DNA from: JAYYZW01 sp965217605 | GTDB taxonomy: Bacteria; Pseudomonadota; Gammaproteobacteria; Ga0077536 | Assembly (NCBI GenBank): GCA_965217605.1 | Contig: CBDCJB010000014.1 | Span: 124,001-188,000 of the forward strand | Length of the DNA stretch: 64,000 bases | Direction of reading: 5' to 3' | Shown: positions 42,152 through 51,056 of the stretch, in pieces | How the letters are laid out: each line of letters starts with the position of its first letter | Numbering within the stretch: the first letter of the stretch is position 1 | Program-made: the position numbers and the translations under genes | Notes under the pieces: generated by a model | What the model was told of the DNA's origin: nothing | What the model saw: the letters and a program-made list of their open reading frames with translations, nothing else | Databases searched by the model: none

Positions 42152-42673
42152 CTACAGCAGCCGGTCGGTTACGAATGGCGGAAGAACGCGAGCCTCGGGC
42201 ACTTGCGGGAGCGCGACTTCGCGCATGTCCCACCCGATCATATTGTCCAGGATCAACTCGAACACCTGGCGACCGGCGGCAACACCGAAATTAAAGTAAC
42301 TCTCGGCATACGGATGGCCGACGTAGAAATATTTTTCGAACAAAAGCTGGTCAACCTTCGCCAGAAGATCCGTGTCGGTAAGCTTCGACATTGAACCGTG
42401 GATTCTTACGCCATGCACGGTGGCGTATTCCTCGCTGGAGTCGACCAGTGCACTGAACGCGCGTCCAGCCGCAACATTATCCTTGTGCCGGGCACCGGCA
42501 TCGATCGGAATAAATATCCGTTTCTCGTGCACGACGTACCAAAGCGGAGACAGATAAATCGTGCCGTCTTCGTTCGTAGTGGCGACGCGGATCGTTTTTT
42601 GTCGTAACAGATAGGCCCAGCGTTTATCGCCGCGCAGGGGCATGAATGTGCTAGCAGTTGGTTGATTACTCAT
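42152..42673 (-). CDS. Pyridoxamine 5'-phosphate oxidase-like (split-barrel flavin) protein
   Basis: A 173-residue split beta-barrel protein. The patterns KTIRVATTNEDGTIYLSPLWYVVHEKRIFIPI and VRIHGSMSKLTD are typical of PNPOx-like or F420/FMN-binding proteins. Start at 42673 is supported by GAGG 8 bases upstream and follows the cupin gene by 7 bases; an earlier ATG at 42736 would overlap that gene. The cofactor and substrate cannot be told from sequence. Confidence 0.82.
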   Translation of the reverse strand: MSNQPTASTFMPLRGDKRWAYLLRQKTIRVATTNEDGTIYLSPLWYVVHEKRIFIPIDAGARHKDNVAAGRAFSALVDSSEEYATVHGVRIHGSMSKLTDTDLLAKVDQLLFEKYFYVGHPYAESYFNFGVAAGRQVFELILDNMIGWDMREVALPQVPEARVLPPFVTDRLL

Positions 42674-42680
42674 GGTGTCC

Positions 42681-43136
42681 TCACTTCCGCATCGCCTTGA
42701 GCTCTGCGCTGAATTCCGGCACTTCGACCAGGCCATAGCGCGGCGATGGGCCGCTGGACCAGAAGAACGTGGTTTTTTGACCCGTTGCCTCGAGGGTGTA
42801 CTTATAACCGCCGGGCACGTAGATGTGCTCGCCGGGTCCGGCCTCGAGATAGATCACGCGCCCGTCGGCGTCTTCGACTTTCAGCCGGATCTTGCCTTCG
42901 AGAACGTAATGGGTCTCATCGAAATTCGTTTGATCCCAGTGATAGTCGTCGTGGTCGGGTTCCTGGTAGCAATAGCCCTGGCGGAAGTGACGCGCGTCGT
43001 CGGCTTCTTGCGAAAGGAAAATCGACGTCCCGATACCCTTCGCGAATGGCAACCTTGGCATCGCATTGATTTCTTCGGCGGTAATGACTCTTGGGTAGCG
43101 TCGTGCGCCCTCGGCCTCTGGGTCGTAGTCCGTCAT
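42681..43136 (-). CDS. Cupin domain protein
   Basis: A 151-residue single-domain cupin of the EutQ-like type. Metal-binding cupin motif 1 is visible around NFDETHYVLEGKIRLKVED and motif 2 around GPGEHIYVPGGYKYTLEA. N-terminal part is short and polar. First gene of the set cupin, PNPOx-like, GATase-like; the three are close together and likely co-transcribed. Function unknown. Confidence 0.82.
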   Translation of the reverse strand: MTDYDPEAEGARRYPRVITAEEINAMPRLPFAKGIGTSIFLSQEADDARHFRQGYCYQEPDHDDYHWDQTNFDETHYVLEGKIRLKVEDADGRVIYLEAGPGEHIYVPGGYKYTLEATGQKTTFFWSSGPSPRYGLVEVPEFSAELKAMRK

Positions 43137-43589
43137 GGCGTTCTCTCCGATTTATGATTCGTTAGCGCTATCGTGCCCTCGCGGCGCGGAAGCCGGCGCC
43201 TGATCGTTGGCCGGAGCGCATGAATGGAGCACTAGATTCGTTTCTAATTTATTTCACGGCCCATGGCCGGTCAAGATGAATGCCCATGCATTGCGCGGCG
43301 CGCGACCAGCGCCAAGAGAGCGGACAATCTCGCCGAAGGTGTCCCTTTTAGGCCCACGTCCGGTTAACGAAAATGTATCCGCAACGTGTTGAAAAATTTG
43401 CAATATGACAGCGGGCGTAAACATCGTGGTGTGGCCCGCGATTCAGCCTGCGCTAGAGCCAAGGCGGCACGGGTGCTATCTACTCGAAGATCTGGTGTAG
43501 TAGTTTGTTCCCGACGGTGGGAACGTTTATACGATGATCGGCTTCGATGTTGTCTCCGGATGCCGCTGCGCTTCATCCAGGCTCGTTTA
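43137..43589. other. Intergenic region with a lone REP-like arm
   Basis: Divergent spacer between the cupin gene and prs. It contains one degenerate REP-like arm (43554-43585, CTCCGGATGCCGCTGCGC...), just before the prs start. An open frame runs in from 43386 in the prs frame, but it codes for Arg-rich sequence with no family likeness. Confidence 0.55.
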
Positions 43590-44546
43590 ATGTACGACGA
43601 TTCGACAATGATGCTGTTCGCCGGCAACTCCAACCCGGCGTTGGCGCACGCGGTTGCGCGGCATCTGCAAGTCGGTCTCGGCAAGGCCACGGTCAGCCGC
43701 TTCAGCGACGGTGAGATCAATGTCGAAATCGAGGAAAGCGTTCGCGAGCGCGACGTCTTCACGTTGCAGTCGATCTGCCAACCCACGAACGATAACCTGA
43801 TCGAGATGCTGGTCTTGATCGACGCCTTGCGCCGGGCGTCGGCGGCGAACATCACAGCGGTCATCCCTTATCTCGGCTACGCGCGCCAGGACCGGCGCAC
43901 GCGTTCGGCCCGCGTGCCGATCACGGCCAAAGTCGTTGCCAATATGATCGCGAACGTGGGTACCGACCGTGTACTGACCCTGGATCTGCACGCCGAGCAA
44001 ATCCAGGGCTTTTTTGATATCCCGATGGATAATATTTACGCCTCGCCGGTTCTGTTCGGTGACATCTGGAAGCACGAGTATCCCGATCTGATCGTCGTCT
44101 CGCCGGATATGGGGGGTGTCGTCCGGGCGCGCGCGGTGGCGCAGAACCTCGGCAACGCCGATCTTGCGATTATCGACAAAAGGCGTCCGCGTGCGAACGA
44201 ATCTCAGGTGATGAACATTATTGGTGACGTCGAGGGCCGCAGCTGCGTGATCGTCGACGACATCGTTGATACCGCCGGGACGCTATGTAAGGCAGGCGCC
44301 GCCTTGAAGGACAACGGTGCAAAGCAAGTCGTTGCATACTGTACGCATCCAGTCCTGTCGGGGCCTGCGATCGAGAACATCGCGCGCTCGCCGCTCGATG
44401 AACTGGTGGTTACCGACACCATTCCATTGTCTCAACCGGCACAAGCTTGCGAGACCATCCGCCAACTGACCGTCGCCGAGTTGATCGGGGAGAGTATTAT
44501 TCGCATCCATAGTGGCCAGTCGGTAAGTTCGATGTTCGTCGATTAA
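43590..44546 (+). CDS. prs: Ribose-phosphate pyrophosphokinase
   Basis: A 318-residue PRPP synthase from the ATG at 43590 (E. coli Prs has 315). Family markers: MLFAGNSNPALAHAVA, FSDGEINVEI, GYARQDRRTRSARVPITAK with the ATP-binding Arg/Gln region, VLTLDLHAEQIQGFF and the PRPP-binding CVIVDDIVDTAGTL. It makes PRPP from ribose 5-phosphate and ATP, the co-substrate of the NadC-like, NadV and nucleotide enzymes encoded at 27-32 kb. The frame is open further upstream, but that part includes a REP-like arm and is not conserved. Confidence 0.95.
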   Translation: MYDDSTMMLFAGNSNPALAHAVARHLQVGLGKATVSRFSDGEINVEIEESVRERDVFTLQSICQPTNDNLIEMLVLIDALRRASAANITAVIPYLGYARQDRRTRSARVPITAKVVANMIANVGTDRVLTLDLHAEQIQGFFDIPMDNIYASPVLFGDIWKHEYPDLIVVSPDMGGVVRARAVAQNLGNADLAIIDKRRPRANESQVMNIIGDVEGRSCVIVDDIVDTAGTLCKAGAALKDNGAKQVVAYCTHPVLSGPAIENIARSPLDELVVTDTIPLSQPAQACETIRQLTVAELIGESIIRIHSGQSVSSMFVD

Positions 44547-44608
44547 GCGCCCGCATTTCACTTGACGAAACGTCTTGGTGTAATTGATCAACAACTGGAG
44601 TCTTACTC

Positions 44609-45839
44609 ATGCGATCAATGAAGGTCGGCCCTAATTACGCGATGGCTCTCTCCCTTTTGATGCTGGCTTGCGTGCCATTGACCGTGGCGGCTGCGGACGC
44701 GCCCGCGACGGGTGAAGAGTTGATGATTGCGGGCAGGCCCTATTCCCGTGACCCCGGGGCCGGAGCCCGGCACGTTCACCTGCCGGTGGGGCGACGAGAC
44801 CGTCGAGTGGAAACCGAAACCCTGGCATCCCGCCGATTACAAGGAGATCGGACCGAACATCTATCGCCGCTGGGCGGAGTCCGGATTGCCGTACCCGTGG
44901 GAGGTCCCGCTCGCGGAACGTGTCGAGAACTTCTCCGGCGCTGAAGTGCACGATCGTTCCTACACCGCGCTGTACTTCAACGAGTTTGGAGAAAACTACG
45001 TAGCTGAGTGGAATATGGATTTGATGGACGCCGATGGTACCGAGCGCAACAAGTCGCTGTTTCAATGGATGGTATCTTTCCGCATCAATCAGGATGGTCT
45101 TCCAAAGGGCATGATCGGCAAGGTCCGGGCCCGCTATATGTTCTCCTTCACCGCGCCGAACGACTTCCGCGGGCTCGGGATCACGACGACGCTTTACTAT
45201 GGCGAGAAGTTCAACGACGAGTTCCTGTACCTGCCGGCGCAACGACGTACCCGCCGCCTGCCGATGGCCGCGCGACAGGACATCATTCCCGGCTCGATAG
45301 CCCATTGGGAGGATTTCCCGCAGACCAAGCCGTTCCCGGACATCGACTACAAACGCGTGGGGTACGAGCTTTACGCCGGCAAACCCGACGACGTTTTCGG
45401 ATTCAGGAAAGGTGACGATCGAATCGAAGGCGAGATCGTCAACATCGGGATAGACGGCGTCTGCGAGCCGTCCTACGTCCTCGAGCTCGTCCCCCAGAAA
45501 AAGGGTTACTGGTACGCCAGGCAGCGCCGCGTCATCGGCATTCTGACCGGCAGCAGTTGGTGGGAGGAAGCTTACAACTCAAAAGGTGAGGTCATGCGTG
45601 AACGGGTCAACCGCCGCTCGATCGCCTACGCCGATCCGCGTCTTCAGAACCAGTACGAGGGGCTTGAACCCTGGCAATTGGTGTGGGGCGGCGAGCATTT
45701 CTACGAGCCTCTGACCGGCTTTCGGATGTCCTGGTACATGAAGGAGTTCTACATCAACCTGGAGTCGATGCCGCGAGATCTGGTGGGCGTCGATAACCTC
45801 AGCAAAGAGCCGGTCCGCAAGATTCTGTTCTGGGAGTAG
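44609..45839 (+). pseudogene. Second DUF1329 gene, frameshifted near the N-terminus
   Basis: A paralogue of the 37751-39052 gene. The start at 44609 has GGAG upstream and codes a signal peptide (AMALSLLMLACVPLTVAAAD) and EELMIAGRPY; the homologous mature part then continues in another frame from about 44750 (PVTPGPEPGTFTCRWGDETV). One extra base or two missing ones near 44745-44755 explain it. The rest is intact to the end (SKEPVRKILFW) and very similar to the paralogue. No RND or DUF1302 partner is beside it. Confidence 0.85.
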
Positions 45840-45900
45840 AAGTGATTGAACCGGCGCCGTTCATGCGCGCACTCACCTGTGTTGGCATGCGCGCGGCTAG

Positions 45901-47512
45901 CCCGGATATTTCATAAAAAAAGAGGGCAAGCCCTTTCTAATCCGTTATAATTCAGTTAGTTAGGCTGAAAACGGAAAGGACTCGCCCGTGACAGAATGTA
46001 CCCAGACTGCGCTGCAATTTCCAGGCTTTTCTCGCCGCAAGATCGACGTCTCATTCAACGGCGGTGACATCACGTCCAACGGTGGGGTGCAGTTGCTGCG
46101 CTTGGCCGATGAACGGACCGGGTTGATCAAGGCCGCGGCACGGGCCATTGGGGATTCTCGCCGGACAAAGAGCTGCACCCACGATCTGGAGTCGCTGGTC
46201 CGACAGCGGGTCTATGGCATTTCCCTGGGCTATGAGGACCTCAACGACCACGAGGCATTGCGCGCGGACTTGGCTCTGCAGACGGCGCTTTCCCGGGATG
46301 AGTCGCTGGCGAGCCCGTCGACGTTGTGCCGACTGGAGAACCGCGCGAACCGCAACACCGCGGTGGCCCTGCACAAGGTACTCATTGATAACTTTATCGC
46401 CTCTTACAAACAAGCGCCCCGACGACTGATACTCGATGTGGATGCCACCGACGATCGGGTGCATGGTGATCAAGAGGGCCGCTTCTTCCACGGCTACTAC
46501 GACCACTACTGCTTTCTGCCCTTGTACGTGTTCTGTGGCGATCAACTGTGGGTCAGTTATCTGCGTTCGAGCAGGATCGACGGCGCAAAACACAGTTGGG
46601 CGATCTTGGCGCTGTTGATCAAACGGTTGCGCCAGGCGTGGCCGAAGGTCGAGATCCTGGTGCGCGCCGATTCCGGCTTTTGCCGCTGGCGGATGCTGCG
46701 CTGGTTCGATCGCCACGGCGTGGATTACGTCATTGGTATCGCGAAAAACCCGCGTTTGCACGATCAATCGTTAGCGTTGCGCACGTTGGCTCAGTGGCGG
46801 TATTGGATGATGGGTGAGAAGCAGCGCCTGTTCAGCGAGGTCCGTTACGCCGCACAGACTTGGGATACCCCGCGACGGGTGATCGTCAAGGCCGAGCACA
46901 GCGCCCGCGGCAGCAATCCCCGCTTCGTGGTGACCAACCTCACCGGCAATGCCCAACGCATCTACGACCGCATCTACTGCGCCCGCGGCGAGATGGAGAA
47001 CCGGATCAAGGAGCAGCAGTTGGGCCTGTTTGCCGATCGCACCAGTTGCCACACCTGGTGGGCCAATCAGTTCCGGCTGTTGCTCTCAAGCTTGGCTTAC
47101 ACGCTGTTGGAGACGATCCGCCGGGTGGCACTACACGGAACGGCACTGGCTCGCGCGCAATGCGGCACGCTGCGCCTGAAACTATTACGCATCGGCGCCA
47201 TCGTCTTGCGCAATACCAGGCGCATCCGACTGTTGCTCTCCAGTGCTTACCCCAATCGAGAACTGTTCTGCCTGGTGGCCGCTCGCCTCAAACCGGGATA
47301 GTCGTCCCAACGCCAGTCGCCTCGTGTTCGATTCCTTGTGAGTCGGGGTGTCGCTCGCCTCCGAAACGACTCGTGCATCGCAATCGGCGATAAATCCACC
47401 GGTGGCGCGCCGAAACGTCGCGCTCAAGCGCCGCTTCGTGCCACCACCAACGAATTCCGACCCATGATCGACCAACTCCACGCCCAATCTCACTGCTCAT
47501 GCAATATCCGGG
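45901..47512. mobile_element. IS1380-family element, intact copy 1
   Basis: Starts CCCGGATATTTCAT and ends ATGCAATATCCGGG, flanked on both sides by CTAG (45897-45900 and 47513-47516). Length 1612 bp with one transposase gene. A TATAAT-like box (near 45947) precedes the gene. Two other copies: 52024-52866 (5' truncated) and 61254-62867. Confidence 0.9.
45988..47301 (+). CDS. IS1380-family transposase
   Basis: A 437-residue DDE transposase, GTG start after GGAAAGGA. Features: N-terminal FNGGDITSNGGVQLLRLADE typical of the family, the first catalytic Asp in LILDVDATDD, the second in VRADSGFCRWRML (a GFC pattern typical of IS1380), and the Glu in RGEMENRIKEQQLGLFADRTS. Complete reading frame; the only complete IS1380 transposase in the window. 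Confidence 0.93.
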   Translation: MTECTQTALQFPGFSRRKIDVSFNGGDITSNGGVQLLRLADERTGLIKAAARAIGDSRRTKSCTHDLESLVRQRVYGISLGYEDLNDHEALRADLALQTALSRDESLASPSTLCRLENRANRNTAVALHKVLIDNFIASYKQAPRRLILDVDATDDRVHGDQEGRFFHGYYDHYCFLPLYVFCGDQLWVSYLRSSRIDGAKHSWAILALLIKRLRQAWPKVEILVRADSGFCRWRMLRWFDRHGVDYVIGIAKNPRLHDQSLALRTLAQWRYWMMGEKQRLFSEVRYAAQTWDTPRRVIVKAEHSARGSNPRFVVTNLTGNAQRIYDRIYCARGEMENRIKEQQLGLFADRTSCHTWWANQFRLLLSSLAYTLLETIRRVALHGTALARAQCGTLRLKLLRIGAIVLRNTRRIRLLLSSAYPNRELFCLVAARLKPG

Positions 47513-47655
47513 CTAGGAGGGCTTCGACTGGCGTCCTTCAATGACCACTAATGGTGTTCAGTCATCCACGTGGTCGTTTACAAGGGGAATTATACGATTC
47601 GCTTGACAGACGATGTGTCTGGCAGTAATATTATCTCCATCTTCAGGAGGTAGTC

Positions 47656-48630
47656 ATGGCCAAGCACAAGGCACCTGGTAAGAGTTTCCGCAGCGGATTG
47701 AGTCTGATTCAGATCATGGATCTGTTACCTAATGATGCGGCTGCAACGAAGTGGTTTGAATCTGTGATGTGGCCCGCTGGCCGGTGCTGCGCGAAGTGCG
47801 GCGCGACGAAGACTCGCGAAGTCCCGAACGCCAAGCCGATGCCCTACTGGTGCCCGGATTGCCGCAGCTATTTCAGCGTTCGCACGGGCACGGCGCTCCA
47901 GCGTTCAAAGGTGCCGCTTCGCAAGTGGGCCATCGCTATCTACCTTGAGCTAACAAGCCTCAAGAGCATATCGAGCATGAAGCTGCACCGGGATATCGAA
48001 GTCACCCAATCTACGGCGTGGTTCATGCTCCATCGCATTCGTGAGACGTGGAATCTCGCGGGCGGCTTTGCTGGCCCCATCGAGGTCGATGAGACCTACG
48101 TAGGCGGCAAGCGCAAGAACATGCCGAAGGCAAAGCGGCTGCAATTGGAAGGGCGCGGGGCAATGGGGAAAACCGCCGTCGTCGGCATTAAGGACCGTGA
48201 CACGAACAAAGTGGCGGCGCAGGTGGTCAAGCACGCCGATGCCGAGACCTTGCACGGGTTCATCGCCGAGCGCACCGAAGCGGACGCCAAGGTGTACTCC
48301 GACGATGCGCCCGTCTATGACAGCCTTCCTTTCGATCATGAGACGGTCAAGCACTCCATCGGAGAATACGTGCGAGAACAAGCCCACACGAACGGTATAG
48401 AGTCTTTTTGGGCGATGCTCAAGCGTGCTCAAACAGGCACCTTCCACAAGATGAGCCCGAAGCACCTGGACCGTTACGTTCGAGAATTCGCGGGCAAGCA
48501 CAACATCCGTGAGCAAGACACCATCGACCAGATGTGCCATGTCGCCGCCGGGCTGGTTGGCAAGCGCCTCATGTATCGTCAGTTGGTGGCCGATAACGGC
48601 CTATCGAGCGGCGCGCCCGATGTAAACTAG
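47656..48630 (+). CDS. IS1595-family (ISXO2-like) transposase
   Basis: A 324-residue transposase with AGGAGG upstream of the ATG. N-terminal zinc ribbon (CAKCGATKTREV...YWCPDCRSYFSVRTGT) and a DDE-type domain: EVDETYVGGKRKNM with the first Asp, KVYSDDAPVYDSLPF with the second, and GIESFWAMLKRAQTGTFHKMSPKHLDRYVREF with the third acidic residue. Complete and probably active. Confidence 0.92.
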   Translation: MAKHKAPGKSFRSGLSLIQIMDLLPNDAAATKWFESVMWPAGRCCAKCGATKTREVPNAKPMPYWCPDCRSYFSVRTGTALQRSKVPLRKWAIAIYLELTSLKSISSMKLHRDIEVTQSTAWFMLHRIRETWNLAGGFAGPIEVDETYVGGKRKNMPKAKRLQLEGRGAMGKTAVVGIKDRDTNKVAAQVVKHADAETLHGFIAERTEADAKVYSDDAPVYDSLPFDHETVKHSIGEYVREQAHTNGIESFWAMLKRAQTGTFHKMSPKHLDRYVREFAGKHNIREQDTIDQMCHVAAGLVGKRLMYRQLVADNGLSSGAPDVN

Positions 48631-48644
48631 GCTCCAGACACGCG

Positions 48645-48670
48645 AAAGCCGAGATTAGTGCCTCGGCTTT
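48645..48670 (+). terminator. Hairpin after the IS1595 transposase
   Basis: Perfect 9-bp stem AAAGCCGAG (48645-48653) with CTCGGCTTT (48662-48670), loop of 8 bases, 15 bases after the transposase stop. The 3' side gives CTTTCTG, only a short T-run, so termination may be weak. Confidence 0.6.
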
Positions 48671-48720
48671 CTGCCCGCCGAAAACTTCTGAGAATGAGGG
48701 TCTGGCGGAACACTGATCAG

Positions 48721-48777
48721 CTTGAGCATTCTGCTTTAGCTCAAGTCGGTGGTCAAGGCCCTCCATCACAAGGAGGG
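48721..48777 (+). promoter_or_regulatory. Two tandem leader hairpins, the second covering the ribosome-binding site
   Basis: Hairpin 1: CTTGAGC (48721-48727) with GCTCAAG (48739-48745). Hairpin 2: CCCTCC (48759-48764) with GGAGGG (48772-48777), 7-base loop. GGAGG in the second arm is the Shine-Dalgarno sequence of the small gene starting at 48783. The structure could hide it from ribosomes. Confidence 0.5.
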
Positions 48778-48782
48778 TCAAG

Positions 48783-49070
48783 ATGACCAACTCTGAGATT
48801 ACCTATACCGTCCTAAGCTACTGCCAGCACAGATCGCCAGTTACCATCTACGATCTGCTCGGCGAGTTCCCGCATATCGCTTTTGACCTGCTTGAGGAAG
48901 TCGTCTATGAAATGGCTAATGCAGGTCTACTTCGAACGACGGCGACGCGCAGCCTGCTCATGGACGGGGCGGTCTACGCCATCGAGCCCATCCGAGGCTT
49001 GACCTTCCTCGGGGAGCAATGGCTGGATCAGTTTTCCATTGTGGAGGACGACCCCTTGCTTGTTCACTGA
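48783..49070 (+). CDS. Small protein of unknown function beside the IS1595 transposase
   Basis: A 95-residue, mostly helical protein. The layout resembles a small winged-helix: helices at 5-14 and 20-28, LLEEVVYEMANAGLLRTT as a recognition-like helix and turn, then a strand pair (LLMDGAVYAIEPIRGLTFLG). I do not recognise the family and make no claim of DNA binding. A strong GGAGG lies 6 bases before the ATG, within a hairpin. It could be a passenger gene of the IS1595 element; that family is known to carry passengers. Composition does not distinguish it from neighbours. Confidence 0.6.
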   Translation: MTNSEITYTVLSYCQHRSPVTIYDLLGEFPHIAFDLLEEVVYEMANAGLLRTTATRSLLMDGAVYAIEPIRGLTFLGEQWLDQFSIVEDDPLLVH

Positions 49071-49279
49071 GCGCGGCTTGGGACGAAGCAGCGCCCGCGC
49101 CAGATCTTCTGGCGTGGCGTTCCCATAGTCGGGACGTTTTGGAACTCGTGGCGGCACGGGCGATTTCCTCAACAGCGGCTAATCAGCACACCAAGTATAG
49201 CTAATCTGGCAGCGGGTCAAAGATCCCGGCCAGATCGATATAGGGCTCAGAGATACGAAACTTCCTGGTTTAAGGGATA

Positions 49280-49442
49280 TTAGTCAATTCCATCGTCGAA
49301 CTCATACCCATTAAGGAATGGGACGCGGGCAATAAGCGCCTCCATTCGAGCGCGCACTGGCGCTGGCCATCCGATTGTGAAACGCGTGCGCCGCGGGGTT
49401 TTGCGGACCACGCCCGCGCAAGCGTCCAGGTAGTCGTCCTCG
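49280..49442 (-). pseudogene. C-terminal gene remnant cut by IS21
   Basis: About 53 residues (DDYLDACAGVVRKTPRRTRF ... LNGYEFDDGID) in frame up to the IS21 end at 49443. It has protein-like composition, but I recognise no family. The rest of the gene is not found on the other side of the IS21 element. The region 49071-49279 holds nothing that I can identify. Confidence 0.3.
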
Positions 49443-49541
49443 TGAGAACGGCGGTGACAAATTAGTCCACGGAAGCGGCGGGATTTCCCAGCCGCGGTCG
49501 GAGTAAAACTCTGCCACCTGTAGCCTTCGATCTTTTTTGAG

Positions 49542-51056
49542 ATGGAAGGCGGAAGGATGTACACCGTGGACCTCTATCTGCGCGTTCGGCTGGCCTGCCA
49601 TGTTGATGGTCTGAGCCAGCGAGAGGCGGCAAGTCGGTTTGGCATTGCGCGCGAGACGGTGAGGAAGATGCTGCGGCATTCGGAACCGCCGGGATATCGG
49701 CGACGCCAGCCACCGAAACGCCCGAAACTGACCCCCTTCACGGATATCATCGACGGTATTCTGGAGGAGGACCGAACGGTTCACCGTAAGCAGCACCACA
49801 CGGCGAAGCGTATAGTCGAGCGCCTTCGCGACGAACATGGCTTCACGGGCAAAGAGACCATCGTGAAGGATTACGTTCGGGAACGGCGCCTTCGTCGGCG
49901 TGAGATGTTTGTGCCGTTGTCACATCCTCCGGGCCATGCTCAAGCGGACTTTGGCGAGGCGGATGCGATCATCGCCGGCGTCAAGTATCGGGCGCATTTT
50001 TTCGTCATGACACGTCCCCACAGCGATGCCTGCTTCGTTGCGGCCTACCCGTCAGCGACGACGGAGGCCTGGCTGGACGGGCACAACAGAACCTTCGCCT
50101 TCTTCAGCGGTGTTCCCCGCTCGATTCTCTACGACAACGACAAGTGCCTGGTGTCGCGCATCTTGCCGGATGGCACGCGACAACGAACGCGAGCGTTCAG
50201 CGGACTGCAGTCCCATGACCTCTTCGAGGACCGTTACGGCCGTCCCGGCAAGGGCAACGACAAAGGCAATGTTGAGGGGGTGGTTGGCTACGCCCGACGG
50301 AACTTCATGACGCCGCTTCCCCGGTTCGTGAGCTGGGACGCCTTCAACGCTTACCTGGAGGAACAATGCCGCAAACGGCAAGACGACGTCCTGCGCGGCC
50401 ACCGCGAGAACATCGGCGAACGGTTTGTGCGTGACCGCGAAGCGTTGAAGAGGCCACTGCCGGCACCGTTCGACGCGTGCGACAAGCAGGGCACGCGGGT
50501 CAACTCGCTGTCCCTGGTGCGCTACCGGACGCATGACTATTCCGTGCCCGTCGCCTGCGGCCATCAGGAAGTCTGGATCCGTGGCTATGTCCACGAGGTG
50601 GTTATCGGTTGCGGCGCCGGGATCATTGCCCGACACCCCCGTTCCTACGACCGGGAAGATAGGGTCTTCGATCCGATCCACTACCGGCCTTTGCTGGAGC
50701 ACAAGATCGGTGCCCTGGATCAGGCCGCGCCGCTAGCCGGATGGGAACTGCCTGATGCCTTCCCAACCCTGCGCCGTCTCCTGGAGGCGCGCATGGGCAA
50801 GGCCGGCAAGCGGGAATACGTCCAGGTCCTTCGGCTTCTGGAGACCTTCGATCTCGAGGTGCTTCACGGCGCGGTGAAGGACGCCCTGCGCCTGGGCGCG
50901 ATCGGCTACGACGCCGTCAAACACCTGGTGCTGTGCCGTATCGAGCGACGCCCGCCCAAACTCGACCTGGATATCTATCCCTACCTGCCTCGGGCCAACG
51001 TGGCGACCACGGCCGCCGCCAGTTATATGAGCTTGTTGGGTGGAGGCGCGTCATGA
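49542..51056 (+). CDS. istA: IS21-family transposase IstA
   Basis: A 504-residue transposase. N-terminal helix-turn-helix (GLSQREAASRFGIARETVRKM in part: SQREAASRFGIARETV), DDE catalytic core with GHAQADFGEAD for the first Asp, SILYDNDKCLV for the second and KGNDKGNVEGVVGYARRNF with the Glu, and a C-terminal beta-barrel region. The stop overlaps the istB start (ATGA). Complete. Confidence 0.93.
   Translation: MEGGRMYTVDLYLRVRLACHVDGLSQREAASRFGIARETVRKMLRHSEPPGYRRRQPPKRPKLTPFTDIIDGILEEDRTVHRKQHHTAKRIVERLRDEHGFTGKETIVKDYVRERRLRRREMFVPLSHPPGHAQADFGEADAIIAGVKYRAHFFVMTRPHSDACFVAAYPSATTEAWLDGHNRTFAFFSGVPRSILYDNDKCLVSRILPDGTRQRTRAFSGLQSHDLFEDRYGRPGKGNDKGNVEGVVGYARRNFMTPLPRFVSWDAFNAYLEEQCRKRQDDVLRGHRENIGERFVRDREALKRPLPAPFDACDKQGTRVNSLSLVRYRTHDYSVPVACGHQEVWIRGYVHEVVIGCGAGIIARHPRSYDREDRVFDPIHYRPLLEHKIGALDQAAPLAGWELPDAFPTLRRLLEARMGKAGKREYVQVLRLLETFDLEVLHGAVKDALRLGAIGYDAVKHLVLCRIERRPPKLDLDIYPYLPRANVATTAAASYMSLLGGGAS

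Larger units (their letters stand above)
47584..48670. mobile_element. IS1595-family element (left end seen, right end not found)
   Basis: The left end appears to be GGGGAATTATACGATT from 47584, similar in layout to the ends at 59713 and at 6967. The transposase gene follows. No matching inverted end was found between the transposase and the IS21 end at 49443, so the right end has been lost or is more divergent. If the 48783-49070 gene is a passenger, the element would extend beyond 49070. Confidence 0.55.

Noticed and set aside
43386..43589. N-terminal extension of PRPP synthase
   Set aside because: The extension is Arg-rich, includes a REP-like arm and has no match in the family; the family start fits the ATG at 43590.
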